Source of the DNA: Brevundimonas sp.
GTDB lineage: Bacteria; Pseudomonadota; Alphaproteobacteria; Caulobacterales; Caulobacteraceae
Assembly: GCA_016742215.1 (NCBI GenBank)
Contig: JACVCC010000003.1
Coordinates: forward strand, 62,001 to 126,000
DNA: 64,000 nt
Direction of reading: 5' to 3'
Part shown: piece by piece, positions 54,274 through 64,000 of the stretch
How positions within the stretch are numbered: position 1 is the stretch's first letter
Layout of the letters: every line of letters starts with the position of its first letter
Position numbers and translations under genes: made by a program
The notes under the pieces: model-generated
Databases searched by the model: none
What the model saw: only the letters and a program-made list of their open reading frames with translations
Told to the model about the DNA's origin: nothing

Positions 54274-56963
54274 CCTCGCCTCTGGCCGAGCGGCTGGGGG
54301 AGGCGGCGTCCGCTACGGACGTGCGCAAGGCGGTCGCGTCGGCGCTGCGCGAGCACTGGGACGCCGATCGGGCGAAGGCGGCGCGGAAGCTGGAAGGCGG
54401 GGCGGACGGCGTGGCCGTGGCGCGGCTCTATTCGGTCGCCGCCGACGAGATGCTGATGGCGCTGTGGAACTTCACCACCGGCGTCCTCTATCCGGCCCCC
54501 AATCCGACGGAAGCCGAACGGCTGAGCCTGATCGCCGTAGGCGGTTATGGCCGGGGCGTGCTGGCCCCGTTCTCGGATCTGGACCTGCTGTTCCTGCGGC
54601 CGTGGAAGTCGAGCCCGCGCACCGAGCAGGTGATCGAGTTCATGCTCTATGTCCTGTGGGATCTGGGCGTGAAGGTCGGGCAGGCGGCGCGGTCGGTGGA
54701 CGAGTGTCTGGCGCTGGCGAAGACCGACATGACGGTGCGCACCACCCTGCTGGAGGCGCGGCCTCTGGCTGGCGACGCGGCCTTGTCCGAAGACTTCATC
54801 GCCCGCTTCCAGGCGCAGGTGACGAAGGCCGACCCGCGCGCCTTCATCGCCGCCAAGCTGGAGGAGCGGGACGTCCGGCACCAGAAGACGGGCGCCGTGC
54901 GCTATCGGGTCGAGCCCAACGTCAAGGACGGCAAGGGGGGACTGCGCGACCTGAACACCCTGTTCTGGATCGCCAGGTCGCTGGCGCCGGACAGCCCGCT
55001 GGGCGAACGGGTGCTGGACGACCTTCTGACCCCGCGCGAGCGGCGCAGCTTCGAGGAGGCGTTCGACTTCCTGTGGCGGACGCGGGCGCACATGCATCTG
55101 ATCGCCGGGCGGGCCGAGGAGAAGCTGACCTTCGACCTTCAGCCCGAGGTGGCCAGGCGGATGGGTTGGCGGGGTCGGGGCGACGAGCCGGCGGTCGAGC
55201 GCTTCATGCGCCGCTACTTCCTTGTGGCCCGGGACGTCGGCGGCCTGACCCGCGCCCTGTCGGCCAAGCTGGAGGGGCGCCACCAGAAGCCGACCATGAG
55301 TCTGTCGCGCTTGATCCCGGGGCGGAAGCGCAAGCTGGGCGTCGAGGGCTTCGTCGAGGCGTCGGGCCGTCTGTCGGTGACCGGGCCGGAGGTTTTCGCC
55401 GGGGCGCCGGAGAAGCTGCTGATCCTGTTCCGGACGGCGGACCAGCATGACCTGGACCTGCATCCGGACGCCTTCTCGGCGGTGACGCGGTCGCTGTCGC
55501 TGGTGACGCCGTCGCTGCGGCGCGATCCGGAGGCGACGCGGGCCTTCCTCGACATTCTCGCGCACGGGCAGCGGCCGTACCGGGTGCTGACCCTGATGAA
55601 CGAGACCGGTCTGCTGGGCCGGTTCCTGCCCGAGTGGGGGCGGATCGTCGGCCAGACCCAGTTCAACATGTACCACGCCTATACGGTGGATGAGCACACC
55701 CTGCAGGCCATCGGCATCATCAACGATCTGTGGCGCGGCAAGCTGGGTGAGGAGCATCCGGTGGCGACGGAGATCGTGCACCGGATCGACGACTTCGAGG
55801 CCCTGATGCTGGCCATGCTGCTGCACGACGTCGGCAAGGGCGGCGACCGGGGGCAGCTCGAGGACGGCGCCATCGCCGCGCGGAGAGCCTGCGACCGTCT
55901 GGGGCTGGACTCGCGACGGATCGAGTTCGTGGTCTGGCTGGTGCGCAACCATCTGGCGCTCAGCGACTATGCGCAGAAGCGGGATGTGTCCGACCCCGCG
56001 ACGGTACGGGCCTTCGCCGATCTGGTTGGCGACCCGGAACGGCTGCGAACCCTGCTGATCCTCACGGTGGCCGACATCCGGGCTGTCGGGCCGGGGGTCT
56101 GGAACAGCTGGAAGGGCCGGCTGATGCGCGACCTGTACCAGCGCACAGAGGCGGTGTTCCGGGGCGAGGATGTGGTGCGGACGGATCCGCGCGACGAGTT
56201 TCCCGATCTGGCCGCGCGAGCGGCGAAGACGGGTGCGGCGGCCGAGTCCGTGGCCGACTGGCTGGGCGACGCCGGGCAGCGGTCGGTCGCCTCGACGCGG
56301 GTGGCCATCGCGGCGCGGGACCGGCCGGGCCTGTTCGCCGATCTGGCCTCGACTTTGGCGGCGGCGGGCGCGGACATCGTCGGCGCGCGGGTTGCGACGG
56401 CCGAGGACGGCATGGCGCTGGACGTGTTCGACCTGCAAGACGGGGTCGGCGCGCCCTATGGCCGGGACGAACCGCGCCGACTGACGCAACTGGTCGGCGC
56501 GCTGGAACAGGCGGCGAAGGGCGGCACGCCGCGCAAGCCGCCGCCAGCCCAACCCAACCCGCGGCGCGCCGCCTTCGACGTGCGTCCCGTGGCGCTGATC
56601 GATCTGGATGAGAGCCCGGACGCGGCGGTGATCGAGGTGTCCGGCGCCGACCGGCCGGGCTTGCTGGCTGATCTGGCGCGGGTGCTGGCGGACCACGGCC
56701 TGTCGATCCGCTCTGCCCATATCGCCGGCTTCGGCGAACGGGCCGTCGACAGCTTCTATGTGACCGACGCCGAGGGCGCGAAGCCCGGTGCGGGCGAGGC
56801 GCTGGAGACGGTGCGGGCCGCGTTGGAGGGGGTGCTGGATCGCCGAGCCGCGCCCGGCGGATCGGTCTCGACACCGGTGCGGGCCAGCCAGCGCGACGTG
56901 ACCGAGATAGGCCGACGTCGTCCGCGCGCAACGGCCGTATCGCCGACCCCGGAAGCACGCTAA
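54270..56963 (+). CDS. glnD: PII uridylyltransferase / uridylyl-removing enzyme
   Basis: GlnD senses glutamine and uridylylates or deuridylylates PII. The 897-residue protein has the nucleotidyltransferase motif GGYGRGVLAPFSDLDLLFL at about residues 91-109, an HD domain (MLAMLLHDVGKGGDRGQLED, at about 513-532), and two C-terminal ACT domains beginning near 678 (VAIAARDRPGLFADLASTLA) and 787 (VIEVSGADRPGLLADLARVL). A GTG start overlaps the mutS stop. All domains are complete. A tail of about 30 residues follows the last ACT domain. Confidence 0.95.
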
Positions 56964-56994
56964 GCGTCGGACAAATCCGACTTTCGAGATCTTG

Positions 56995-58590
56995 ATGAGC
57001 CTCGCCCGCAACACGATCGTCCAGGCCACCCTGACCCTGGGCAGCCGCATCCTCGGCTTCGTCCGCGATCTCGCCCTGTCGGCCCGCTTCGGCCAGGGCC
57101 CGATGATGGACGCGTTCACGACGGCGTTGATGCTGCCCAACATGTTCCGCCGCCTGTTCGCCGAGGGCGCCTTCGCCCAGGCCTTTGTGCCGGTCTATGG
57201 CGGGGTGCGGGCGCGCGAGGGCGATGAGGCCGCGGCGGTCACGGCCTCCGAAGCCATGTCCTTCATGCTGGCGGTGGTGGCCGGGTTCTGCATCCTGCTG
57301 CAGGTGCTGATGCCCTTCATCATGCCGTGGCTGCTGTCGGCCTATCGCGGCGATGAGGCGGTGCTGCGGGTGGCGGTGACGGCGACCCAGCTGGCCATGC
57401 CCTACCTCGCCTGCATGACCGTGGCCTCGCTGCTGTCGGGCGTGCTGAACACGGCCGGAAAGTTCGCCCTTTCGGCGGCGGCGCCGGTGTTCCTGAACCT
57501 GTGCACCCTCGCGCCCCTTCTGGCCGCCTATGTCGTGCCGGCCAGCCAGCCGACGGTGCTGATGTGGGTGACGGCGGCGGTGACCGTGTCGGGCTTCATC
57601 CAGGCGGGCCTGTTGTGGTGGGGCGTGCGGCGACTGGGTGTGGCGGTCCGGCTGTCCATGCCGCGCCTGACGCCGAACGTGAAGCGGGCGCTGGCCCTGG
57701 CTGTGCCTGGCGCGCTGGCGGGCGGCGCCATGCAGGTGAACTCGCTGGTCAGCCAGATGCTGGCGGGCTCGGACGAGGGCGCGCGATCGGTGATCTACAA
57801 TGCCGACCGGCTGTACCAGCTGCCGCTGGGCCTGATCGGGGTGGCCATCGGTCTGGCGCTGGTGCCGCGCCTGACCAAGGCCTTCGTCTCCGGGGATCAC
57901 GAGGGCGGTCGCAAGACGCTGGACGATGGCATCACCCTGGCCATGGCCTTCACCCTGCCGGCGGCGGTGGCCCTGTTCGTCATTCCCTTCTTCATCATCG
58001 ACGCGACCGTGACGCGCGGCGCCTTCACCAGCGCCGACGCCGCGCGGACGGCCGATGTGCTGCGCCAGTTCGCCTGGGGCGTGCCGGCCTTCGTGCTGGC
58101 CAAGGTGCTGACGCCGCCCTTCTTCGCCCGTGAGGATACCCGTCGGCCGATGATCTATGCGGTCTCGGCGGTCGTCTTCACCATCGTCGTCGGCTCGGGC
58201 CTGTTCTTCTGGCTGTCGTCGCGGGGGATGGACGGGGTGCTGGGTCTGGCCATCGCCACCAGCCTGTCGGCCTGGATCAACGTCGCCCTGCTGGGCGGGA
58301 CCCTGATCCGCGAGAAGGCGTGGGAGGCGTCGGGCGCCTTCATCTCGCGCATCGCCCGCGTGCTGCTGGCCAGCGGGGTGATGGCCGGCGCGCTGCTGGC
58401 GGCGGGGATCCACTACGAGACGCTGAGCCGGATTTTCCTCGCCAAGGAGATCGCCGTGCTGGTGGTCTGCGGTGTGGGCGCCGCCCTGTACGGCGTCTGC
58501 CTGCTGGCCTTCCGCGCCGTCACGATCCGCGAGCTGAAGGCCGTGCTTCGTCGCGAGCCGGGCGCTTCGGTCTCGTCCGGTCTGGACTGA
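56995..58590 (+). CDS. murJ: Lipid II flippase MurJ
   Basis: MurJ flips the lipid-linked peptidoglycan precursor across the inner membrane. The 531-residue protein has about 14 hydrophobic segments, the N-terminal TIVQATLTLGSRILGFVRDL, MLPNMFRRLFAEGAFAQAFV and later YNADRLYQLPLGLIGVAIGL, which are conserved MurJ signatures. I use the ATG at 56995; a TTG one codon earlier is in frame. It follows glnD by about 30 bases, and mutS-glnD-murJ probably form one transcript. Confidence 0.94.
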   Translation: MSLARNTIVQATLTLGSRILGFVRDLALSARFGQGPMMDAFTTALMLPNMFRRLFAEGAFAQAFVPVYGGVRAREGDEAAAVTASEAMSFMLAVVAGFCILLQVLMPFIMPWLLSAYRGDEAVLRVAVTATQLAMPYLACMTVASLLSGVLNTAGKFALSAAAPVFLNLCTLAPLLAAYVVPASQPTVLMWVTAAVTVSGFIQAGLLWWGVRRLGVAVRLSMPRLTPNVKRALALAVPGALAGGAMQVNSLVSQMLAGSDEGARSVIYNADRLYQLPLGLIGVAIGLALVPRLTKAFVSGDHEGGRKTLDDGITLAMAFTLPAAVALFVIPFFIIDATVTRGAFTSADAARTADVLRQFAWGVPAFVLAKVLTPPFFAREDTRRPMIYAVSAVVFTIVVGSGLFFWLSSRGMDGVLGLAIATSLSAWINVALLGGTLIREKAWEASGAFISRIARVLLASGVMAGALLAAGIHYETLSRIFLAKEIAVLVVCGVGAALYGVCLLAFRAVTIRELKAVLRREPGASVSSGLD

Positions 58591-58735
58591 CCGCCAGCGA
58601 GACGATATCGCGTCTGGCATGACGATTTCGGGACTGAACGCCGCCGGCCGGCGATGGCGCGGCTGATTTCTCCAGCACCTTCTCCGTGCGGGCCTCCGCA
58701 CGCCTGATCACAGCCTTCCTCCCGAGTATCCGACC

Positions 58736-59785
58736 ATGACCGATTCCACCCCGGCTCCGGCCGCCCCGGCCTACGACGGCCCGCGCCGCATCCTGTCCGG
58801 CATCCAGGCCTCCGGCGCCCTGCATCTGGGCAACTACCTCGGCGCCCTGAAGCGCTTCACCCAGCTGCAGGACCAGGGCGCGCCCTGCTTCCTGTTCGTC
58901 GCCGACATGCACGCCATCACCGTGTGGCAGGACCCGGCCCTGCTGACCGCCCAGACGCGCGAGATCGCGGCGGCCTATCTGGCCTCGGGTCTGGACCCGG
59001 CGAGGTCGGTGATCTTCCCGCAGTCGGCCGTGCGCGCCCACGCCGACCTGGCCTGGATCTTCAACTGCGTCGCCCGCCTCGGCTGGCTCGACCGGATGAC
59101 CCAGTTCAAGGAGAAGTCGGGCAAGCACAAGGAGCGCTCGTCGGTCGGCCTGTACACCTATCCGGTACTGCAGGCGGCGGACATCCTGCTGTACAAGGCC
59201 ACCGAGGTGCCGACCGGCGAGGACCAGAAGCAGCACCTGGAGCTGACCCGCGACATCGCCCAGAAGTTCAACAACGACTTCGGAGTGCCCGGCTTCTTCC
59301 CCCTGCCCGAGCCGCTGACGCAGGGGCCGGCCCCGCGCGTGATGAGCCTGCGCGACGGTGCGGCCAAGATGTCAAAGTCGGATCCGTCTGACGCCTCGCG
59401 CATCAACCTGACGGACGACGCCGACACCATCATGGCCAAGGTCCGCAAGGCCAAGACGGATCCGGGCAATCTGCCGGAGACGGTCGAGGAGCTGAACGAC
59501 CGCCCCGAGGCGAAGAACCTCGTGACCATCTACGCCGCTCTGGCGGACATCAGCCGCGAGCAGGTGCTGGCGCAGTTCGGCGGTCAGGGCTTCGGCGCCT
59601 TCAAGCCGGCGCTGGCCGAGCTGGCGGTCGAGTCGATGGCTCCGGTCACCGCCGAGATGCGCCGTCTGATGGCCGACACGGCCGAGATCGACCGCGTGCT
59701 GAAGGACGGCGCCGAGCGCGCCGCGGCCGTGGCCGATCCGGTGGTGGAAGAGGTCAAGAAGATCGTCGGCTTCTGGCAGGCGTGA
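58736..59785 (+). CDS. trpS: Tryptophanyl-tRNA synthetase
   Basis: TrpS charges tRNA-Trp. The 349-residue class I synthetase has [20 protein letters not shown] (HIGH-type HLGN), [32 protein letters not shown], and KMSKSD at 211-216. Length and the [18 protein letters not shown] start are as expected. A gap of 145 bases after murJ probably holds its promoter. Its stop overlaps the acetyltransferase start as GTGA. Confidence 0.96.
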   Translation: MTDSTPAPAAPAYDGPRRILSGIQASGALHLGNYLGALKRFTQLQDQGAPCFLFVADMHAITVWQDPALLTAQTREIAAAYLASGLDPARSVIFPQSAVRAHADLAWIFNCVARLGWLDRMTQFKEKSGKHKERSSVGLYTYPVLQAADILLYKATEVPTGEDQKQHLELTRDIAQKFNNDFGVPGFFPLPEPLTQGPAPRVMSLRDGAAKMSKSDPSDASRINLTDDADTIMAKVRKAKTDPGNLPETVEELNDRPEAKNLVTIYAALADISREQVLAQFGGQGFGAFKPALAELAVESMAPVTAEMRRLMADTAEIDRVLKDGAERAAAVADPVVEEVKKIVGFWQA

Positions 59786-60468
59786 GCTGTCAGGTGGCGG
59801 GGGGTCATCCTCTCGACCGCGCCGTCCGCAACGCCCTGACCGGGCGGCAAGCGGGCCTGTCCGTCCGCTCCGGCGACGTGCTGCGCTTCGATCCGGCCTA
59901 TGCCCTGTTCGCGGCGGCGGGACCGGAGGGGACCGATGACGACTGGGTCGCGCTGGCCCGGGCGACCGGGCCGGTGGCCCTGTTCGAGACCGATCCGGTC
60001 GTGCCGGAAGGCCTGCGCGAGATCGACCGCATCGACTGCCTGCAGATGGTGGCGACGGAGATCACGTCCGGCGGGCGCGAGGTCGCCTGGGAGGTTCTGA
60101 CCGATGCCGACGGGCCGGAGATGCTGGCGCTGGCGACCCTGACCAAGCCCGGGCCCTTCTATGCCAGGACTCACCTGCTGGGGCCGTTCATCGGCGTGCG
60201 CCACGAGGGGCGGCTGGTGGCCATGGCGGGCGAACGGCTGAGCCTCGACGGCTTCGGCGAGGTCAGCGGCGTCTGCACCCATCCCGACTGGCGCGGACAC
60301 GGCTATGCCGGGGCTCTGATGCGGGTCGTGGCGCGACGCATTCTGGCGCGCGGCGACGCGGTCTTCCTGCACGCCCGCATCGGCCACGCGGACACCATCG
60401 CCTTCTACGAGACGCTGGGCTTCCGGCCGCGCGCGACGCCGAGCTATGCGGTGATGGATCTGGCCTAG
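59782..60468 (+). CDS. GNAT-family N-acetyltransferase
   Basis: The 228-residue protein contains the acetyl-CoA-binding motif [20 protein letters not shown] (R-G-H-G-Y-A) at about residues 168-187 and ends [20 protein letters not shown], the usual GNAT end. The N-terminal half ([33 protein letters not shown]) is typical of a GNAT subgroup of unknown substrate. It starts at a GTG overlapping trpS and converges on rsmB, sharing CTAG at 60465-60468. Confidence 0.85.
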   Translation: MSCQVAGGHPLDRAVRNALTGRQAGLSVRSGDVLRFDPAYALFAAAGPEGTDDDWVALARATGPVALFETDPVVPEGLREIDRIDCLQMVATEITSGGREVAWEVLTDADGPEMLALATLTKPGPFYARTHLLGPFIGVRHEGRLVAMAGERLSLDGFGEVSGVCTHPDWRGHGYAGALMRVVARRILARGDAVFLHARIGHADTIAFYETLGFRPRATPSYAVMDLA

Positions 60469-61853
60469 GAGACGCGGTCGAGACGGGCGACGAAGAAGCC
60501 GTCGACGCCGCCCTTTTCGGCCCACATCGAGGGCAGGATGCGCAGCCAGCCTTCGGGGGTCAGGGCCTCGTCCGGCGCGCCGATTTCGGCGGGGACGGCG
60601 GGCGCCGTCCTGAACGCCGGGTTGCGGCGCAGGAAGGCGATGATCTGGGTCTCGCCCTCTTCGCGCTCCATCGAGCAGACGCAGTAGACCAGACGGCCGC
60701 CCGGCTTCACGCGTGCCGCTGCTGTGTCGAGCAGGCGGTGCTGGACGTCGGCCAGCTTGGCGACGTCGGCGGGCTTGGTGGCGCGCAGGACTTCCGGATT
60801 GCGACGGAAGGTGCCAGTGGCGGTGCACGGTGCGTCCAGCAGGACGGCGTCGAAGGCGCGGTCGTCCTCCCAGTCCTCGGCCGGGGTGACCACGACCTCG
60901 GCGCTCAGGCCGGTGCGCTCCAGATTGGCGCGCAGGCGCTTCAGGCGGGTGTCCGAGCGATCCAGGGCGACGACGTCGGCGCCCGAGGCGGCCAGCTGCA
61001 GGGTCTTGCCGCCCGGGGCGGCGCAAAGATCGGCGACGGTCTCGCCGGCCTTCGGGGCCAGCAGGCGGGCGGGGACGGCGGCGGCGGCGTCCTGCACCCA
61101 CCAGCTCCCATCCTCGAAGCCGGGCCAGGTCGCCACGTCGCCGCGGCGACCGGTGCGGACCGTGCCGCCCGGCAGGGCCTCGCCCTCGACGGCGGTCGCG
61201 AGGGCCGCGAGGTCGGTATCGGGTTTGGCGCTGAGGTCGGTGGCGGGCTCCTCGCGGGCGGCGAGGGCCAGGGCGGTCAGGGCGGCCTCGCCATAGGTCG
61301 CGCGCCAGCGGGCGGCCAGCCAGTCGGGCAGGTTGCTCTCGGCGGTGGTCAGGCCGGGACCGTCGCGGCCGACGCCGCGCAGAACGGCGTTGACGAGGTT
61401 CTTGTAGGGCCGTGTCTTGGTATCGCGCTCGGCCAGTTTCACAGCCGTGGAGACGGCGGCGAAGGCGGGCGTCTCGAGCACGAGGATCTGGGCCAGGGCG
61501 ATGCGCAGGATGGTGCGCACGGCCAGCGGCGGGGCCTTCTGCAGGCGGCGGTCGAGGATCTGGTCGATCTCGCCCAGACGACGCAGGGCGGCCATGGCCA
61601 CGGCGCGGGCGAAGGCGCGGTCGGGGCCGGGCAGGGCGGCGACCTCTCGGAACGACAGGGCGGCGTCCAGACCGCCCCGGCCCTCCAGCGCGGCGTTCAG
61701 CAGGACTCCGGCGGCCAGACGGGCCTCGACGCCGATGTCGGCGGACTCGTCACGCGGCTGCTCGACGCGCGGCGAGCGCGGGCCGCGCGCCTTGTCAGCC
61801 ATGCGGCGACCGCGAGCGGCGGAGTTCCGGCCTGCGCCGTTGCGTTCGTTCAT
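60465..61853 (-). CDS. rsmB: 16S rRNA (cytosine-C5) methyltransferase RsmB family
   Basis: This 462-residue protein joins an NusB-like N-terminal domain (VRTILRIALAQILVLETPAF, YKNLVNAVLRGVGRDG) to a NOP2/Sun methyltransferase domain with DLCAAPGGKTLQLAASGADV, LLDAPCTATGTFRRNPEVLR (catalytic-site PCT) and LVYCVCSMEREEGETQI (second Cys). I use the ATG at 61853, overlapping the kup stop as ATGA; an ATG at 61802 is possible because the first 17 residues are poorly conserved. The far upstream open frame runs through kup and is spurious. Confidence 0.9.
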   Translation of the reverse strand: MNERNGAGRNSAARGRRMADKARGPRSPRVEQPRDESADIGVEARLAAGVLLNAALEGRGGLDAALSFREVAALPGPDRAFARAVAMAALRRLGEIDQILDRRLQKAPPLAVRTILRIALAQILVLETPAFAAVSTAVKLAERDTKTRPYKNLVNAVLRGVGRDGPGLTTAESNLPDWLAARWRATYGEAALTALALAAREEPATDLSAKPDTDLAALATAVEGEALPGGTVRTGRRGDVATWPGFEDGSWWVQDAAAAVPARLLAPKAGETVADLCAAPGGKTLQLAASGADVVALDRSDTRLKRLRANLERTGLSAEVVVTPAEDWEDDRAFDAVLLDAPCTATGTFRRNPEVLRATKPADVAKLADVQHRLLDTAAARVKPGGRLVYCVCSMEREEGETQIIAFLRRNPAFRTAPAVPAEIGAPDEALTPEGWLRILPSMWAEKGGVDGFFVARLDRVS

Positions 61854-63832
61854 ACGGAAACCTGCGTGCCCAGTTCGACCACGCGGCCGGGAGGAATGTG
61901 GAAGAAGTCGGTCGGGTTGGCGGCGTTGCGCATCAGGAAGATGAACAGCCGGTCCTGCCACATCGGCATGCCCTCGGTGGCCGAGGCCACGACCGAGCGG
62001 CGGCCGAGGAAGAAGCTGGTCGACATGATGTCGAACTTCAGCCCCTGCTTGCGGCACACCCCCAGCGCCTTGGGCACATTGGGCTGCTCCATGAAGCCGT
62101 AGGAGATGGTCAGTTTCTTGAAGTCGTCCGAGATCGGCTCGATGGCCACGCGCTCGCTGTCGGGCACGCGCGGGCGGTCGCTGGTGCGGACCGTCAGGAT
62201 GACGTTCTTCTCGTGCAGCACCTTGTTGTGCTTGAGATTGTGCATCAGGGCGACCGGGGCGATGTCCGGGTCCGAGGTCAGGAAGATGGCCGTGCCCGGG
62301 GCGCGGTGCGGCGGACGGGCGCGCAGCATCTCGATCAGATCGTTCAGCGGCAGGCTGTCCTTGCGGGTCTTGGCGGTCAGGATCTGCGTCCCGCGCACCC
62401 AGGTCCACATCAGCAGCACAAGGGCGGCGCCCAGCACCAGCGGCATCCAGGCGCCGTCCGGAATCTTCAGCAGGTTGGACGTCAGGAAGACGGTGTCGAT
62501 GAAGCCGAACGGGATCAGGGTCCCCAGCACGGCCCACAGCGGCCACTTCCACTTATGGGTGATGACAAACCAGGCCATGAGGGTGTTGATCAGCATGACC
62601 CCGGTGACGGCCACGCCATAGGCGGCCGTGAGGTTGTGCGAGCTCTGGAACATGACCAGCAGCACCAGCACCCCGACCATCAGGAAGGTGTTGACCGCAG
62701 GGACGAAGATCTGGCCGGCCTGGGTCTCCGACGTGTTGCGGATGTCGATGCGGGGCAGGAGGCCTAGCTGGACGGCCTGCTGGGTCACCGAGAAGGCGCC
62801 GGTGATCACGGCCTGCGAGGCGATGACGGTGGCGGCCGTCGCCAGCGCCAGCATCGGCCAGTAGATGACCTGGGGCACCATGCTCCAGAACGGGTTCTCG
62901 GAGGCGCCGGGGTTGTCGAGGATCATCGCGCCCTGACCCAGGTAGTTCAGCGTCAGGCAGGGCAGGACGAAGTAGAGCCAGCCGGCGCGGATCGGCGCCT
63001 TTCCGAAATGGCCCATGTCGGCATAGAGGGCCTCGGCGCCTGTGACGGCGAGGAAGACGCTGCCGAGAATGACGAAGCCGAGGAAGCCGTCGCGGACCAG
63101 CAGCTCGACGCCGTAGTGCGGCGACAGGGCGCGCAGGATCGAAACGTCGTCGAAGATGTGGATCAGGCCCAGCACGCCGAGGCTGAGGAACCAGACGGCG
63201 GTGATTGGTCCGAAGAACCGGGCGAGACCCGCCGTGCCGCGCGCCTGAACCAGGAACAGGGCGATCAGGATGCCGGCCGAGACCGGAACGATGAAGGGAT
63301 CCAGCGCTCCTCCGATGCCTGGCGCCTCCTTCACGCCCTCGATGGCGGACAGGACCGAGATGGCCGGAGTGATGATGCCGTCGCCGTAGAACAGCGCCGC
63401 GCCGAGCACGCCGAGCACGAAGATCAGTGCCGAGCGCCGACCGACTGCGTGCTGGGCCAGGGCCATCAGGGCCAGGGTCCCGCCCTCGCCCTTGTTGTCG
63501 GCCCGCATCAGGAAGAAGACGTATTTGAACGTCACCACCACCATCAGGGCCCAGAAGGCCAGCGACACGACGCCGACGACGGCCAGATCGCCGCCCACGC
63601 CGCCGCGGGCGTGGTCGATGGCCTCGCGCAGGGCGTAGAGCGGGCTGGTGCCGATGTCGCCGAAGACGACGCCGATAGCGCCGAGGATCAGGGCCGCCTT
63701 GCCGCCCTTGCCGACGCCGTGGCCATGACCGTGCCCATCTCCATGAGGAGCGGTGGAAGAGCCGGTGTCGGATTTGGACGGAGTGCTGACGACGGTCGAA
63801 CCGTCATCGCCCTGGGTCGGGGCGCCGGCCAT
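61850..63832 (-). CDS. kup: Low-affinity potassium transporter Kup
   Basis: Kup is a proton-coupled potassium uptake protein. The 660-residue product has a hydrophilic N-terminus with a His/Gly run (HGDGHGHGHG), then about 12 membrane helices with GVVFGDIGTSPLYALREAI, LFYGDGIITPAISVLSAIEG and LYADMGHFGKAPIRAGW, and a cytosolic C-terminal domain of about 200 residues. The ATG at 63832 has GGAGG at ideal spacing, so it is preferred over an in-frame start at 63913. It is coupled downstream to rsmB. Confidence 0.93.
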   Translation of the reverse strand: MAGAPTQGDDGSTVVSTPSKSDTGSSTAPHGDGHGHGHGVGKGGKAALILGAIGVVFGDIGTSPLYALREAIDHARGGVGGDLAVVGVVSLAFWALMVVVTFKYVFFLMRADNKGEGGTLALMALAQHAVGRRSALIFVLGVLGAALFYGDGIITPAISVLSAIEGVKEAPGIGGALDPFIVPVSAGILIALFLVQARGTAGLARFFGPITAVWFLSLGVLGLIHIFDDVSILRALSPHYGVELLVRDGFLGFVILGSVFLAVTGAEALYADMGHFGKAPIRAGWLYFVLPCLTLNYLGQGAMILDNPGASENPFWSMVPQVIYWPMLALATAATVIASQAVITGAFSVTQQAVQLGLLPRIDIRNTSETQAGQIFVPAVNTFLMVGVLVLLVMFQSSHNLTAAYGVAVTGVMLINTLMAWFVITHKWKWPLWAVLGTLIPFGFIDTVFLTSNLLKIPDGAWMPLVLGAALVLLMWTWVRGTQILTAKTRKDSLPLNDLIEMLRARPPHRAPGTAIFLTSDPDIAPVALMHNLKHNKVLHEKNVILTVRTSDRPRVPDSERVAIEPISDDFKKLTISYGFMEQPNVPKALGVCRKQGLKFDIMSTSFFLGRRSVVASATEGMPMWQDRLFIFLMRNAANPTDFFHIPPGRVVELGTQVSV

Positions 63833-64000
63833 GAAGAACCTCCGGGGACGCCGCACCTGCGCGGTCCCCATCAAGAGCGGCGAGCCTTTAGGCCCTTTCA
63901 GAGGGTGATTCAATCGTGCTGCATGTGCGAAGGTTGCGCCGGTTTGTGAAACCCCGGTTCAATGCTTATCTTGGCTGGTGAAACGAGCGCTCCATGTCCG

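Noticed and set aside
63994..64000. Possible start of another plus-strand gene at the right edge (ATG at 63994)
   Set aside because: Only seven bases are visible, too little to support a gene.

Overview
The window is about 64 kb of GC-rich, tightly packed alphaproteobacterial chromosome. Gene content and order point to the family Caulobacteraceae, most likely Brevundimonas or a close relative of Caulobacter. Supporting signs are the order tim44-secB-dnaQ-coaE-aroE-maf-ppsR / hemE-hemH-hemJ-rho-mnmE-mnmG-rsmG-parA-parB, a CenR-type response regulator, an NtrZ-like periplasmic protein and a CC0125/CC1285-type lipoprotein. The genus is an inference. No rRNA, tRNA, prophage, insertion sequence or CRISPR array was seen.

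Origin and partition region (1 to about 16 kb). Genes diverge from the gap at 4929-5431. This is the position of the chromosomal origin in Caulobacter crescentus, and the gap holds an exact TTAA-N7-TTAA CtrA box, GANTC methylation sites and an AT-rich stretch before hemE. To the left, nearly all genes run on the minus strand (ppsR, maf, aroE, coaE, dnaQ, tim44; secB is the exception). To the right, heme genes, rho, the tRNA-modification genes mnmE/mnmG, rsmG and parAB run on the plus strand. Five parS-like 16-mers lie between 9.68 and 14.29 kb, three of them inside coding sequences.

Envelope, translation and housekeeping region (about 16 to 35 kb). A minus-strand leuS-lptE-holA group is followed by a DUF3576 lipoprotein, an NtrZ-like protein, a ThiE-like/YggS pair with overlapping start codons, cenR, an SLC13 permease, xthA, a possible glycosyltransferase, lolA with its terminator, ftsK, a UbiH-type hydroxylase, Trm112, a LON-substrate-domain protein and a CnoX-like thioredoxin.

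Metabolic and accessory region (about 35 to 50 kb). This holds a heparinase II/III-family protein with rpe, OsmC, an Rrf2 regulator with a thioredoxin-reductase-like enzyme, a hydrolase, purH, an ArsR-type/SdpI-like pair, a prolyl-tRNA editing protein, a DUF6065 protein, a lipoprotein, a LysE exporter, two related small exported proteins, argG and an aldo/keto-reductase-like protein that appears degenerate. Short heptamer-based repeat arrays sit at gene 3' ends here.

Right part (49 to 64 kb). A TonB-dependent receptor lies behind a clear cobalamin riboswitch, so it is probably BtuB. It is followed by mutS-glnD-murJ, trpS with an acetyltransferase, rsmB and kup.

No clearly novel multi-gene system was found. 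The features most worth checking are the replication origin, the parS sites embedded in coding sequence, the heptamer and hairpin repeat families, the shared CTAG stop codons of convergent genes, and several poorly characterised genes.
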